In this document: piece after piece, positions 1-8,832 of the stretch
How positions within the stretch are numbered: the first letter of the stretch is position 1
Layout: every line of letters starts with the position of its first letter
Assembly: GCA_016207765.1 (NCBI GenBank)
Contig: JACQOY010000080.1
Location: forward strand, 1-10,093
Length of the DNA stretch: 10,093 nucleotides
Reading direction: 5' to 3'
Source: Deltaproteobacteria bacterium
Lineage (GTDB): Bacteria; UBA10199; SBBF01
Translations under genes and position numbers: made by a program
The notes under the pieces: generated by a model
The model's database searches: none
Seen by the model: the letters and a program-made list of their open reading frames with translations, nothing else
What the model was told of the DNA's origin: nothing

Positions 1-1
1 G

Positions 2-310
2 TTCTTCGCGTGTCTTTCCACCATGGTCAAGCAGAGGCACGAGTCGATCGATCAGTTCAAAAAAGGGAACCGGGACGATCTGATCAAAAAAGAGGAAGAC
101 GAAATCCGCGTCATTGAAGGTTTTCTTCCCAAACAGTTAAGCGAAGGCGAACTCGACTCGCTGATTGCCGAGGCAATGTCAACAACCGGCGCCAAGGGCC
201 CAAAAGACATGGGTTTGGTGATGAAGACCCTGAAGGAAAAAACAGCCGGCAGAGCCAACGGCAAACTCCTCTCCGAAAAAGTAAAAAACGCCCTAAGCAA
301 AATTTCCTAA
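2..310 (+). CDS. yqeY: GatB/YqeY-family protein, C-terminal part (5' truncated by window edge)
   Basis: The reading frame is open from the window edge to the TAA at 308-310. An ATG at 23 lies inside the conserved block: the preceding residues (LST) plus MVKQRHESIDQF match the mid-protein helix of YqeY proteins, which are usually about 150 residues, so the true start lies left of the window. Visible conserved blocks are KQRxESI, ExRVIEGFLPKQLS, a DMGLVMK stretch and the terminal GRANGKLLSEKVKNAL. YqeY shares the C-terminal tRNA-binding-type domain of the GatB amidotransferase subunit, but its own role is poorly defined. The family often sits upstream of dnaG and rpoD, as here. The gap to dnaG is 78 bp and holds a promoter, so dnaG need not depend on this gene. 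The family call is firm; the function is not. Confidence 0.88.
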   Translation, partial: FFACLSTMVKQRHESIDQFKKGNRDDLIKKEEDEIRVIEGFLPKQLSEGELDSLIAEAMSTTGAKGPKDMGLVMKTLKEKTAGRANGKLLSEKVKNALSKIS

Positions 311-334
311 AATAGACCTTCATCAGATACCCCT

Positions 335-362
335 TTGATTATTTTTTGGCCGTGGCTATAGT
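335..362 (+). promoter_or_regulatory. Sigma70-type promoter upstream of dnaG-rpoD
   Basis: TTGATT at 335-340 (4 of 6 to the -35 consensus) and TATAGT at 357-362 (5 of 6 to the -10 consensus) are separated by 16 bp. This predicts a start near 369 and a leader of about 20 nt. AAAGG at 380-384 lies 4 nt before the dnaG ATG, and a second purine block AAGGA is at 372-376. The match is by eye only. Confidence 0.5.
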
Positions 363-388
363 ACCCGCTTTAAGGACTAAAAGGCATC

Positions 389-2212
389 ATGACTGACCTC
401 TACCCCCGCGAAAAGCTGGACGAAATCGTCAACCGGATGGATATCGTTACCCTGATTTCCGAATATACCCCCCTTAAAAAAAGCGGCCGTAATTACAAGG
501 GATTATGCCCGTTTCACGGGGAGAAGACCCCTTCCTTCACCGTCAGTTCCGAAAAGCAGGTCTTTTATTGTTTCGGCTGTTCTGCCGGCGGGGACCTGTT
601 CGGTTTCCTGATGAAAATCGAAAACCTCACCTTTCCGGAAGCCGTTCAAAAACTGGCGTCCCGCACCAACGTAACATTGCCGGCCGCCGATAAAAAGGCA
701 AAGACAGAACGGGACAACCGCGAAATTCTCTACCGGGTCAACCGCTATGCGGCTTGGTACTTTGCCGATGCCTTAAAAAAACCATCCGGCGCGGCGGTCC
801 TCAATTACCTCAAAAAACGGGGGATCGAGCCGCAAACAATCGCGGAATTCCAGCTTGGCTTTGCCCCCGATGCGTGGGAGGGGCTGGTTTCGTTCCTGAA
901 ATCGAAAAAGGTCCCGCTGACCCACGCGGAAGTTCTGGGCCTGACACGAAAAAGAAAAGACGGCACCCCCTACGATTTTTTCCGAAACCGCCTGATTTTT
1001 CCGATCATTGATTTTGAAGGGAGAATTGTCGGCTTCGGCGGCCGGCGGCTCGAAGACAAGCCCGCCTCCGAAGAGGCGAAGTACATCAACTCGCCCGAAT
1101 CGCCCGTCTACCACAAGGGTTTAAGCATTTACGGGCTGGCCCAAGCCAAAAAGGCGATCCGTGAATCGGATGAAGTCATTCTGGTGGAAGGGTACATGGA
1201 CCTGATTCGTCTTCATCAGGCGGGAATCAAAAATTGCATTGCCCCTCTGGGAACGGCGCTTACCTTTTCCCAGATCAATACCCTCCGCCGAACCGTTGAA
1301 CGGTTTGTGTTGATGTTCGACGGCGATTCCGCCGGCCGGAAGGCCTCGGAGAGGGCCCTCTGGCTGATGTTTGAGGCGGGGATTCATCCCCGTCTGGTCC
1401 GCCTGCCGGATGGGGAAGACCCCGATTCGTTTGTTCAGCATCATGGGGGGGAGACCCTAAAGGCCGAAATCGCCAAGGCCAATCCGGCCATGGAGCAACT
1501 CCTTTCCGAAGAATTGAAAAAAACGGGGCTCAAAGTAAGCGATCGCGCCTCTGCCGTCCGGAAACTGCTCCCCCTCGTGCAGGCGCTCCCCTCCGAACTC
1601 GAACAAAGGGGGTATCTGGCGCGGATGGCCCAGTTTTTGGGCACCGATGAAGCCTCCCTTGTTTCTCTCGTAGCACGGCAAAAAAACCAGGAGGAAACAC
1701 AACCGCGTGAGGCAATAGAGGGCCCCAATCCCAAAGAGGGACCACTTCGTGGAGGGGTCCCTTCGGGACAAAAGATTTCGCTTGAAAGAATTCTTTTGGA
1801 GCTTTATGTCAGAGACCCCCGGCTCACGGCGGACATTCTTAATCGGGAATTATTCCGGCAATTTGAAGACGAAACGATACGGAGGCTGGCCTTACACCTT
1901 GAGGAAAATTTTGCTCTCCGCAAGACCGATAGATGCGATTGGCTTCTGAATTCGGATCACGGTTTTGATCCGGCATGGATCGCCGAAGTGCTGGTGGCGA
2001 GCGAATCATGGCCCGAAGGGGAGGATCTGAAAAAAACGGCGCTCAAGTCGTTTAACCGTTGGAAGCTGAAAAAACTGCAATATGAACTGGAAAGGCTGAC
2101 CGGTGAAATCCAGCTCGCCGAACTCAAGGAAAACAGGGAGCTGATTTTCAAGCTGTTGGCGCGGAAAAACGAACTGGCCAGCGGTATCAAGGAATTGCAA
2201 CCGGAAAATTAA
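389..2212 (+). CDS. dnaG: DNA primase DnaG
   Basis: Synthesises the short RNA primers for lagging-strand replication and binds the DnaB helicase at the fork. The 607-residue length is normal for the family (E. coli 581). The N-terminal CHC2 zinc-binding domain shows C40, H43, C61 and C64 (CPFH ... CFGC). The central catalytic core carries the TOPRIM domain: the acidic EGYMD motif at 267-271 and DGDSAGR at 311-317, with metal-binding D311 and D313. A charged linker, roughly residues 430-460, leads to the helicase-interaction domain (about 460-607), rich in leucine and charged residues. The ATG at 389 has a purine-rich ribosome site 4 nt upstream and gives the standard N-terminus with zinc domain. 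The gene is 5 bp from rpoD, the usual dnaG-rpoD arrangement. The linker DNA is full of small palindromes (separate entry). Confidence 0.97.
   Translation: MTDLYPREKLDEIVNRMDIVTLISEYTPLKKSGRNYKGLCPFHGEKTPSFTVSSEKQVFYCFGCSAGGDLFGFLMKIENLTFPEAVQKLASRTNVTLPAADKKAKTERDNREILYRVNRYAAWYFADALKKPSGAAVLNYLKKRGIEPQTIAEFQLGFAPDAWEGLVSFLKSKKVPLTHAEVLGLTRKRKDGTPYDFFRNRLIFPIIDFEGRIVGFGGRRLEDKPASEEAKYINSPESPVYHKGLSIYGLAQAKKAIRESDEVILVEGYMDLIRLHQAGIKNCIAPLGTALTFSQINTLRRTVERFVLMFDGDSAGRKASERALWLMFEAGIHPRLVRLPDGEDPDSFVQHHGGETLKAEIAKANPAMEQLLSEELKKTGLKVSDRASAVRKLLPLVQALPSELEQRGYLARMAQFLGTDEASLVSLVARQKNQEETQPREAIEGPNPKEGPLRGGVPSGQKISLERILLELYVRDPRLTADILNRELFRQFEDETIRRLALHLEENFALRKTDRCDWLLNSDHGFDPAWIAEVLVASESWPEGEDLKKTALKSFNRWKLKKLQYELERLTGEIQLAELKENRELIFKLLARKNELASGIKELQPEN
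1738..1769 (+). repeat. Cluster of short palindromes inside the dnaG linker
   Basis: GGGACC (1738-1743) pairs with GGTCCC (1756-1761) around an inner CCAC-TTC-GTGG hairpin (1742-1752). GTCCC (1757-1761) can instead pair with GGGAC (1765-1769) across a TTC loop. The first and last hairpins share 1757-1761, so they are mutually exclusive. The region encodes a glycine/proline-rich stretch ([11 protein letters not shown]) between the primase core and the helicase-binding domain, where insertions are tolerated. Confidence 0.55.
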
Positions 2213-2217
2213 TACAT

Positions 2218-4056
<1,839 letters not shown>

Positions 4057-4058
4057 TG

Positions 4059-4132
<74 letters not shown>

Positions 4133-4142
4133 GAAAAACGTC

Positions 4143-4169
4143 TTGGAATATCGTATATCGGGTTAAAAT
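4143..4169 (+). promoter_or_regulatory. Weak candidate promoter for the zinc-ribbon gene
   Basis: TTGGAA at 4143-4148 and TAAAAT at 4164-4169 (5 of 6 to the -10 consensus) are separated by a short 15-bp spacer. The predicted leader to the TTG start at 4249 is about 70 nt. The element overlaps the tRNA promoter on the other strand, so the two units may be transcribed divergently from the 116-bp region 4133-4248. Confidence 0.25.
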
Positions 4170-4179
4170 AAAACACCAA
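4150..4179 (-). promoter_or_regulatory. Candidate promoter of the tRNA gene
   Basis: On the minus strand TTGGTG (4179-4174) is followed after 18 bp by TACGAT (4155-4150). An overlapping alternative -10, TATACG (4157-4152), has 16-bp spacing. Both place the start about 10 nt before the tRNA 5' end at 4132, a typical tRNA leader. Each hexamer is only a partial match. Confidence 0.35.
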
Positions 4180-4239
4180 AAAGATTGTTTACAAAACATT
4201 TCCCGATCTGTTAGGTAGGGGCCCGTTCTTGTTCTTTCC

Positions 4240-4244
4240 GGAGG
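4240..4244 (+). promoter_or_regulatory. Ribosome binding site deciding a TTG start
   Basis: GGAGG lies 4 nt before TTG at 4249. The next in-frame ATG (4309) has no such site and would remove the conserved first helix, so TTG is the likely start of the zinc-ribbon protein. Confidence 0.6.
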
Positions 4245-4248
4245 CTGT

Positions 4249-4950
4249 TTGAAAAACGAACTGGTCAAACTCATTGAGCTGTCCAAAATCGACGCCGAAA
4301 TCGACGCTATGGCGGAAGCCCGGGAAGAACTCCCCTCCCAAATCGATAAACTTCAAAGTCAGCTAAACGAGCTGGAAAACTCCCTCAACGAAAAAAAACA
4401 GGAACTTATTCTCTGGGAAAAAGACAAAAAAACCAGGGAACAGGAACTGACCGAAAAAAAGGACTGGATCGCCAAACGCGAAGGAATCCTGAAGGAAATA
4501 AAAACCAACAAGGAATATCACGCGGCCCTGAAAGAAGTGGCGCAAGCCAAAAAAGCAATCACCGATATTGAATCGGCCCTCCTGCAACTGATGGGCCGGA
4601 TCGATGAACGAACCAAAGAACTGGCCGATCTGGAAAAGGAAGTCATCGAGAAAAAACCGCCGATCGAAGAGCAAATAAGGGGAAAAAAGGGGCAGATCGG
4701 CGTTCTGGAACAACAGGTGGGGGACAAAACCGCCGAGCGCATCCAAAAAGAAAAGGAACTCGAGGAAGGTCTCCTCAAAAAGTACAAAACAATCAAGGCC
4801 CGTCTTTCACCGGCGGTGGCCCCGGCCGGCAGAGGCGTTTGCCTGGAATGCAACATGAACATCCCGCCGCAATTGTACCTCGAACTTCAAAAATTCAAGC
4901 AGGTCATCTCGTGCCCCCGCTGTCACCGGATTTTGTATTTGGAGACATAA
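4249..4950 (+). CDS. Coiled-coil C4-type zinc-ribbon protein (zf-RING_7 / COG1579-type)
   Basis: A 233-residue soluble protein. Residues about 1-175 are highly charged heptad-rich sequence (many EKK, EKE and LEKE blocks) with a short break near the middle, predicting a long antiparallel coiled-coil hairpin. The C-terminus carries a zinc ribbon with C198-x2-C201 and C222-x2-C225, separated by PPQLYLELQKFKQVIS, the hallmark of the zf-RING_7 family (CT398-like proteins). Members are thought to bind nucleic acid or act as assembly scaffolds; no general enzymatic activity is established. The TTG start is supported by GGAGG 4 nt upstream and by the N-terminus KNELVKLIELSKIDAEID, typical of the family. 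The gene is followed immediately, from the base after its stop, by a large inverted repeat. The family call is strong; the biological role is unknown. Confidence 0.88.
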   Translation: MKNELVKLIELSKIDAEIDAMAEAREELPSQIDKLQSQLNELENSLNEKKQELILWEKDKKTREQELTEKKDWIAKREGILKEIKTNKEYHAALKEVAQAKKAITDIESALLQLMGRIDERTKELADLEKEVIEKKPPIEEQIRGKKGQIGVLEQQVGDKTAERIQKEKELEEGLLKKYKTIKARLSPAVAPAGRGVCLECNMNIPPQLYLELQKFKQVISCPRCHRILYLET

Positions 4951-5080
4951 GCCGCAAACAAAGAGAGTCCCTTTGACGAAGCAATTTTTGTTCCCGCCGG
5001 TCCCATTGGCCTTCAAGACATTTCACCTCCGAGCGGCTTACAAAAATTGCGAAGACAAAGGGACTCTCTTTGTTTGCAGC
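4951..5080. repeat. 130-bp inverted repeat with about 40-bp arms between convergent genes
   Basis: The left arm 4951-4990 and right arm 5041-5080 are reverse complements over about 36 of 40 positions. The outer 25 bp match with one mismatch (4953 against 5078), a 5-bp block is divergent, and the inner 10 bp (GCAATTTTTG against CAAAAATTGC) match perfectly. The central 50 bp show no clear pairing. Each arm contains a smaller imperfect palindrome, CAAAG...CTTTG. The element starts on the base after the zinc-ribbon stop codon and ends 5 bp before the aldo/keto reductase stop codon. It could be a bidirectional transcription end or processing site, or a MITE-like element; no clear target duplication flanks it and it codes for nothing evident. 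Confidence 0.85.
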
Positions 5081-5085
5081 TACAG

Positions 5086-6201
5086 TCATTTTACCAACAA
5101 CTCACAAATTTTCTGCAGTGTCGGCAGGTCCCAATTCGGCCGGGCGAGAACTTTCAAATTTTCCTCCACATGCTCCTTTTCTTTCATTCCGGCCATTGCC
5201 GCGCAAACCCCCGGCGTCGAAACCACAAATTGAAGGGCCTTTTGCGCCAGCGTCAGGTGATTCGGCAGTTGGCGGGTAAGGGATGAAGGAAGATTCAAAA
5301 GCTGGCCTTGCAAAAGAGGGGCAGAGGTCATCACCGATATTTTATGGGCCGTAGCGGCCGGAAAAATGGGACAGCTTTTCCCCTGCAATGTCTGATTCGA
5401 TATGCTCACTGCCTCAAGCATCGCCATGTTGTAGGGAAGCTGGATGGCCTGAAAATGGTGCCCGGCTCCCCCCGCCTTTTTGGCCGCCTCAACCACCCGG
5501 TCGAGCGAGATGTGTTCGGCCACTGCGGCCGGTTCGCGAAAGGCGGTCCAGGTGGCCAAACCATAACATTGGATTTTCCCCTTGGCCGCGTTTTCCTCGA
5601 AAAGGGAAAATGCCTTGGTGAGGCGGTCGTAAAAAACATCCTCCCCCGTAACCGGAAGCTGTGTTTCGGGGTTATGCAAATAATAAATGTCGATGGTATC
5701 AAGACCGAGGTTCGACAAACTAAGATCGATCTGCTCTTGAAGATAAGCGGGATGCATGCAGTGACAGGAGGCGACAATATCATCCGGCGTGATAATGCCC
5801 CGATCGAACCATTTCTTGCGGATATACGCCTCCATATTTGTCACGGGATTGGAATCGAAGGGGATAAAGCCTCCCTTGGTGCTGACCACCACCTGATTGC
5901 GCTGGATGACCTTCGATTCGATGAGCCTCTTCAAAACACGTCCAACAACTCTCTCACTTCGCTGGCACCGGTAATTGACCGCCGTATCGATGAAATTGCA
6001 TCCCCGGGAAAGGGCAAAACCCACCGTTTCTTCCAGCAATTGATCGGTTTTATCGTCGTAGGCCCCCAAATAGGTCCCAAGCCCCAAAGAGGAGACCTGC
6101 CACCCTTTAAGCATCCGCCATTTGTCGGGATGGATGCCGTTTTTATGCGCCTTTTGAAATTTTTGGGTCCCTTCAGGGGTGGCGCCTTTGGGAGGAATCA
6201 T
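5086..6201 (-). CDS. Aldo/keto reductase family protein
   Basis: A 371-residue predicted cytoplasmic NAD(P)H-dependent oxidoreductase of the TIM-barrel aldo/keto reductase superfamily; the substrate is not predictable. The N-terminal ATPEGTQKF followed by SSLGLGTYLG (37-46) matches a recognisable COG0667-like subgroup. Putative catalytic tetrad residues are D72 and Y77 (IDTAVNYR), K109 (STKGG) and a histidine in SCHCMHP (H147 or H150). Other family blocks are QRSERVVG (80-87), DTIDIYYLHNPE (168-179) and IQLPYNMAMLEA (253-264). The ATG at 6201 fits the subgroup N-terminus. No good Shine-Dalgarno sequence precedes it, and the in-frame sequence upstream has no ATG, GTG or TTG before a stop. The gene is divergent from the membrane-protein gene at 6340 and converges on the zinc-ribbon gene across the inverted repeat. 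Confidence 0.92.
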   Translation of the reverse strand: MIPPKGATPEGTQKFQKAHKNGIHPDKWRMLKGWQVSSLGLGTYLGAYDDKTDQLLEETVGFALSRGCNFIDTAVNYRCQRSERVVGRVLKRLIESKVIQRNQVVVSTKGGFIPFDSNPVTNMEAYIRKKWFDRGIITPDDIVASCHCMHPAYLQEQIDLSLSNLGLDTIDIYYLHNPETQLPVTGEDVFYDRLTKAFSLFEENAAKGKIQCYGLATWTAFREPAAVAEHISLDRVVEAAKKAGGAGHHFQAIQLPYNMAMLEAVSISNQTLQGKSCPIFPAATAHKISVMTSAPLLQGQLLNLPSSLTRQLPNHLTLAQKALQFVVSTPGVCAAMAGMKEKEHVEENLKVLARPNWDLPTLQKICELLVK

Positions 6202-6247
6202 GGAAAAAATGCTATGCCGAATGTCCCCAACGTTACAAGCAAAATGA

Positions 6248-6271
6248 TAGCCCCAACCGTAGTCCCAACTG
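6248..6271. repeat. Two tandem copies of a 12-bp unit in the divergent intergenic region
   Basis: TAGCCCCAACCG (6248-6259) is followed directly by TAGTCCCAACTG (6260-6271), 10 of 12 identical, then a partial TAGCG. A looser relative, ATGTCCCCAACG, lies near 6218-6229. The repeat sits between the divergent starts at 6201 and 6340, where operators would be expected. A small hairpin ACCCC/GGGGT (6297-6301 and 6309-6313) lies further right. Nothing else is recognisable in the 138-bp gap. Confidence 0.4.
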
Positions 6272-6339
6272 TAGCGATTAACAAATCACGGGGACAACCC
6301 CTCTTTATGGGGTAGCGTTCTTTCCACAATTCGATTAAA

Positions 6340-7185
6340 ATGCACTTCGTGATGATTGTAGTCTTCATCGTCCTGATCGTACTTGGTCTTGTTATCCTCT
6401 ATCCCATCACCCCCCGTTATTTTAAGGAAACCAAGAAATTGTGGATTACGGTCGGAACCATTCTCATCCACATCGGCGCTTACGGCCTGTTATGGCTTCA
6501 TCTTCCAGGCGTTGTTTTTGTTTCTCTTCTGCTCTTCGAAGCGGGCCTGTTTGTCGTCTGGGATCCCTTTCATCTTTGCCCTCCGCCGCAAAAAAAACTT
6601 GTCAACACAATCGGTTTCATCGTCACGGCGGCGGGAGTCATCATCAGCCTTTCCATTTTCACCTCTTTTCCGCTCTGGCTTTGGGCCCTTCCCCTGATTA
6701 TCGCCCTCCTTCCTTATGTGGTTCCCCCGTTGGGCAGGCAGAGCCGGTCGATTCTGGCCCTTTCCATCATTCTGGTGATTGTCTATCTGGGCATCATGGG
6801 GCTTAACACCTGGCGTCGGCTTGTTCCGGAAGGGGAAAAAACCGTTGGCACCGGTCTTGCCGGTTCCGAAACAAAATCGGAAAAAACTCCCGCCCCCGAG
6901 ACTCCCCCGCTTCCGCCCCCTTCATTACCGGGGGAAAAAACAGTTACTCCGGCGCCGACGGTTCCTCTCGCAGGTGAACCTCCGGGGCCTGTAACCAGGG
7001 CCCTTCAGGGGATCGACAAAAGGATGCAGGAGCTGGAGGAGGAAAATGCGCGACTCAAAATGGAGCTTGAAACTCTGCGGAACGAGAACCTGAAACTGCG
7101 GGAATCAATGGTCGGGAAAAACAGGGAAATCGAACAGCAGAAAGAGCAGATTGAAGGGATCAAAGGGGCGGTGGAGAAGCTGTAG
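6340..7185 (+). CDS. Unrecognised six-span membrane protein with C-terminal coiled coil
   Basis: A 281-residue protein I cannot assign to a family. Six hydrophobic segments are visible at about 5-22, 34-54, 57-74, 88-107, 112-128 and 137-155, with an acidic E67 buried in the third. A hydrophilic linker of about 70 residues follows, rich in proline, glycine and threonine (PAPETPPLPPPSLPGEK). Residues about 225-281 form a strong heptad pattern (MQELEEENARLKMELETL and onward), predicting a coiled coil for dimerisation or partner binding, probably on the cytoplasmic side. The ATG at 6340 has no Shine-Dalgarno sequence; an ATG at 6352 (M5) is an equally possible start. Its 3' end overlaps the convergent RuBisCO-like gene by 26 bp. 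Codon use does not obviously differ from its neighbours. It is likely a real gene, given the coherent membrane plus coiled-coil layout. Confidence 0.75.
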   Translation: MHFVMIVVFIVLIVLGLVILYPITPRYFKETKKLWITVGTILIHIGAYGLLWLHLPGVVFVSLLLFEAGLFVVWDPFHLCPPPQKKLVNTIGFIVTAAGVIISLSIFTSFPLWLWALPLIIALLPYVVPPLGRQSRSILALSIILVIVYLGIMGLNTWRRLVPEGEKTVGTGLAGSETKSEKTPAPETPPLPPPSLPGEKTVTPAPTVPLAGEPPGPVTRALQGIDKRMQELEEENARLKMELETLRNENLKLRESMVGKNREIEQQKEQIEGIKGAVEKL

Positions 7186-8404
7186 CTTTTTCCCAGGCAT
7201 GCCTCAAACTCCGGGCCCCGGCGCGAGGGCCCCCGGAATGCCCGTAAATCCCCCTTCCCGCGATAAATCCAAAATCGACGTGACCAATTTTTTCAAGGAC
7301 GCGGGGGAATGTGTCCGCCGCGTCGCTTCCGCCGGGAATCGGCAGGGCCGGCGCGATATTCCCCATCGGTTCCAAACAGGCACAAATGTTTTTCAGCACG
7401 CTTTCATCGGTCATCTGCATCCGTTCCCCAAAACCGGGAAGGACGATCATGTCGGCACCGGACAAACGCTGAAGTTTCGTCAAAACCACCCCGTCAATGC
7501 CGAAATGGCTCATCCGCTCGAAAAGCGCCAATCCCGTAAAATGGCCCATTACCGGCAGTTTTGATTTCCTTCGGAGCATCCGCAGGGCGCTGATTCCGGT
7601 AAACAGGCTGTTCAACATGACCGCGTTCGCCCCGTTTTTTTCGGCCTCTTCGTAGAGCCTTTCAATTTCGTCCACTTCGTCGGTCAGGTTGGCCACCAGC
7701 ATTTTCGGCCGGCCTGTTTCTTTTTCGGCATTTTTGCGGGCGGTCCCGGCAAAACGCATCCGTTCAGCCGTTTTTGACCATTCGGCATCGGCCATCATCT
7801 CGTCGTCTTTGACGATATCGCACCCCCCCACCCAGCTTTCAAAGGCAAGCTGGGCAAAATCGCCGGGGGCAAGTCCGATGTTCGGCTTCACCACGCCGAT
7901 AAAAAACGGACGATCATGAATTTTGAGCCGTTCGCGAAGCCCCCTGACCCCAAACTGCGGCCCTTCAAACAATTTGAGGTAGCTTTCCGGAAAATGGATA
8001 TCGCAAAGTCTTATGGTTGAGATTCCGGGGCAGTAAAAAGGCCCCTCCCCGGCCATGGCGCTCAACAGATTGGGGATGCGGGGGCCAAAGTTGCGATGCG
8101 GATGAGCCACCCGGACGCGACAGAGGGTGAAGTGATTCCCCCTGATCCAGGGAAAATCGCACCTTGATTTTTTCGATGTCGAGAGAATTTCAAGGGCGAC
8201 AACCTTGGCGCCGAAACGGAGGCGCAGGTCTTCATCAACGCCGGCGCGTTGCCATTGGGCGGTGCTTTGCTCGGAACAGAGCTGGGCGGCGGCGAGTTTT
8301 GGATCGATTGAGCATTCGAAGATATAGTCGAAGAAGAGATAATCCTCTCTGGAAATATTTTTCTCGTCAGCGAAGAAGGCGGCAATGTCTTTTGGTTCAA
8401 TCAT
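7160..8404 (-). CDS. RuBisCO-like protein (form IV, RLP)
   Basis: A 414-residue homologue of the RuBisCO large subunit, last gene of the xseB-ispA-yjbQ-RLP operon. The N-terminal domain shows the AAAQLCSEQSTAQW block (38-51). The barrel has VKPNIGL (172-178), GGCDIVKDDE (193-202), GHFTG (287-291), LSGADMIVLPGFGE (314-327), PIPGGSD (355-361) and the terminal GRGIYGHSGGPRAGA. Compared with spinach RuBisCO, the K175, K201, D203, E204 and H294 equivalents are retained (K173, K199, D201, E202, H288). K177 is N175, R295 is F289, H327 is about V321 and the loop-6 K334 is about E327. CO2 fixation is therefore not expected. Known form IV proteins act as enolases, isomerases or decarboxylases, for example in methylthioadenosine salvage. 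The start overlaps the yjbQ stop as ATGA (4 bp), implying translational coupling. The family call is strong; the substrate is unknown. Confidence 0.93.
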   Translation of the reverse strand: MIEPKDIAAFFADEKNISREDYLFFDYIFECSIDPKLAAAQLCSEQSTAQWQRAGVDEDLRLRFGAKVVALEILSTSKKSRCDFPWIRGNHFTLCRVRVAHPHRNFGPRIPNLLSAMAGEGPFYCPGISTIRLCDIHFPESYLKLFEGPQFGVRGLRERLKIHDRPFFIGVVKPNIGLAPGDFAQLAFESWVGGCDIVKDDEMMADAEWSKTAERMRFAGTARKNAEKETGRPKMLVANLTDEVDEIERLYEEAEKNGANAVMLNSLFTGISALRMLRRKSKLPVMGHFTGLALFERMSHFGIDGVVLTKLQRLSGADMIVLPGFGERMQMTDESVLKNICACLEPMGNIAPALPIPGGSDAADTFPRVLEKIGHVDFGFIAGRGIYGHSGGPRAGARSLRHAWEKATASPPPL

Positions 8405-8832
8405 GATTCAACACCAATTATTGTCACATTCACCTGCCTCGATTTCCTCGGCCCGTCCAATTCCACGAAAAAAATCCTCTGCCAGGCACCGAGGTTTAAT
8501 TGTCCGTTCTCCAGAACAATTGTTTCGGAAGTACTCATGAAATATTTCAGAAGATGGCTGTGGGCGTTTGATCGGCCGTCGATCGCTTCATGATTGTGCG
8601 CATAGCGGGCCTTTGGATCAGCCAGGGACGCGGCAAACCGGACAAAATCTTCGTGCAACCGGCCGCATTTTTCATTGATGGAAACAGCGGCCGTTGTATG
8701 CAGACTCGTCACCACAACGAGCCCGTTTTTCAAGGGTTGCCGTTCCACCAAGGTTTGAACCTGTGGGGTGATATCGATCAGTTCAATCGGGTTTTGGGAG
8801 CCGATTTTCAGGATTTCGCTTTTTATCATCAT
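8401..8832 (-). CDS. yjbQ: YjbQ-family protein (UPF0047; secondary thiamine-phosphate synthase-like)
   Basis: A 143-residue single-domain protein of the YjbQ/UPF0047 family, some members of which have weak thiamine-phosphate synthase activity, joining the pyrimidine and thiazole halves of thiamine. Conserved blocks are SLHTTAAVSINE (43-54), the histidine-rich RYAHNHEAIDG and NAHSHLL (about 76-95), and the signature LNLGAWQRIFFVELDGPR (112-129). It overlaps ispA by 4 bp upstream (ATGA) and the RuBisCO-like gene by 4 bp downstream. A second ATG at 8829 stands 4 nt from the AAGGA ribosome site, while the ATG at 8832 is only 1 nt from it. The true start may therefore be 8829, shortening the protein by one residue. 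The family call is firm; thiamine synthesis as the main physiological role is uncertain even in studied members. Confidence 0.92.
   Translation of the reverse strand: MMIKSEILKIGSQNPIELIDITPQVQTLVERQPLKNGLVVVTSLHTTAAVSINEKCGRLHEDFVRFAASLADPKARYAHNHEAIDGRSNAHSHLLKYFMSTSETIVLENGQLNLGAWQRIFFVELDGPRKSRQVNVTIIGVES

Noticed and set aside
23..310. A complete small YqeY protein starting at the ATG at 23
   Set aside because: The ATG is an internal methionine of a conserved helix, and the frame stays open with family-like residues to the window edge.
5086..6201. Aldo/keto reductase as the YajO counterpart of the enterobacterial xseB-ispA-dxs-yajO operon
   Set aside because: It lies 2 kb beyond the end of the operon, behind a convergent gene, and its motifs belong to a different aldo/keto reductase subgroup.
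6299..6310. CCTCTTTATGGG shared with the minus strand near 10047-10058
   Set aside because: A 12-base match with unrelated flanks is expected several times by chance in a window this size.
5308..6315. Long + strand open frame (335 codons) opposite the aldo/keto reductase
   Set aside because: It mirrors a clearly conserved enzyme on the minus strand, its translation shows no family features, and it has no ribosome site; it is a coding shadow.
6336..6341. TAAAAT as -10 box for the membrane-protein gene
   Set aside because: It overlaps the proposed start codon and has no -35 partner; it would work only for a later start and a very short leader.
7210..7237. GC-rich hairpin near the ends of the convergent genes (TCCGGG...CCCGGA with inner CCC/GGG)
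   Set aside because: No T-run follows on either strand, and it encodes the conserved glycine-rich C-terminal motif of the RuBisCO-like protein, so coding constraint explains it.
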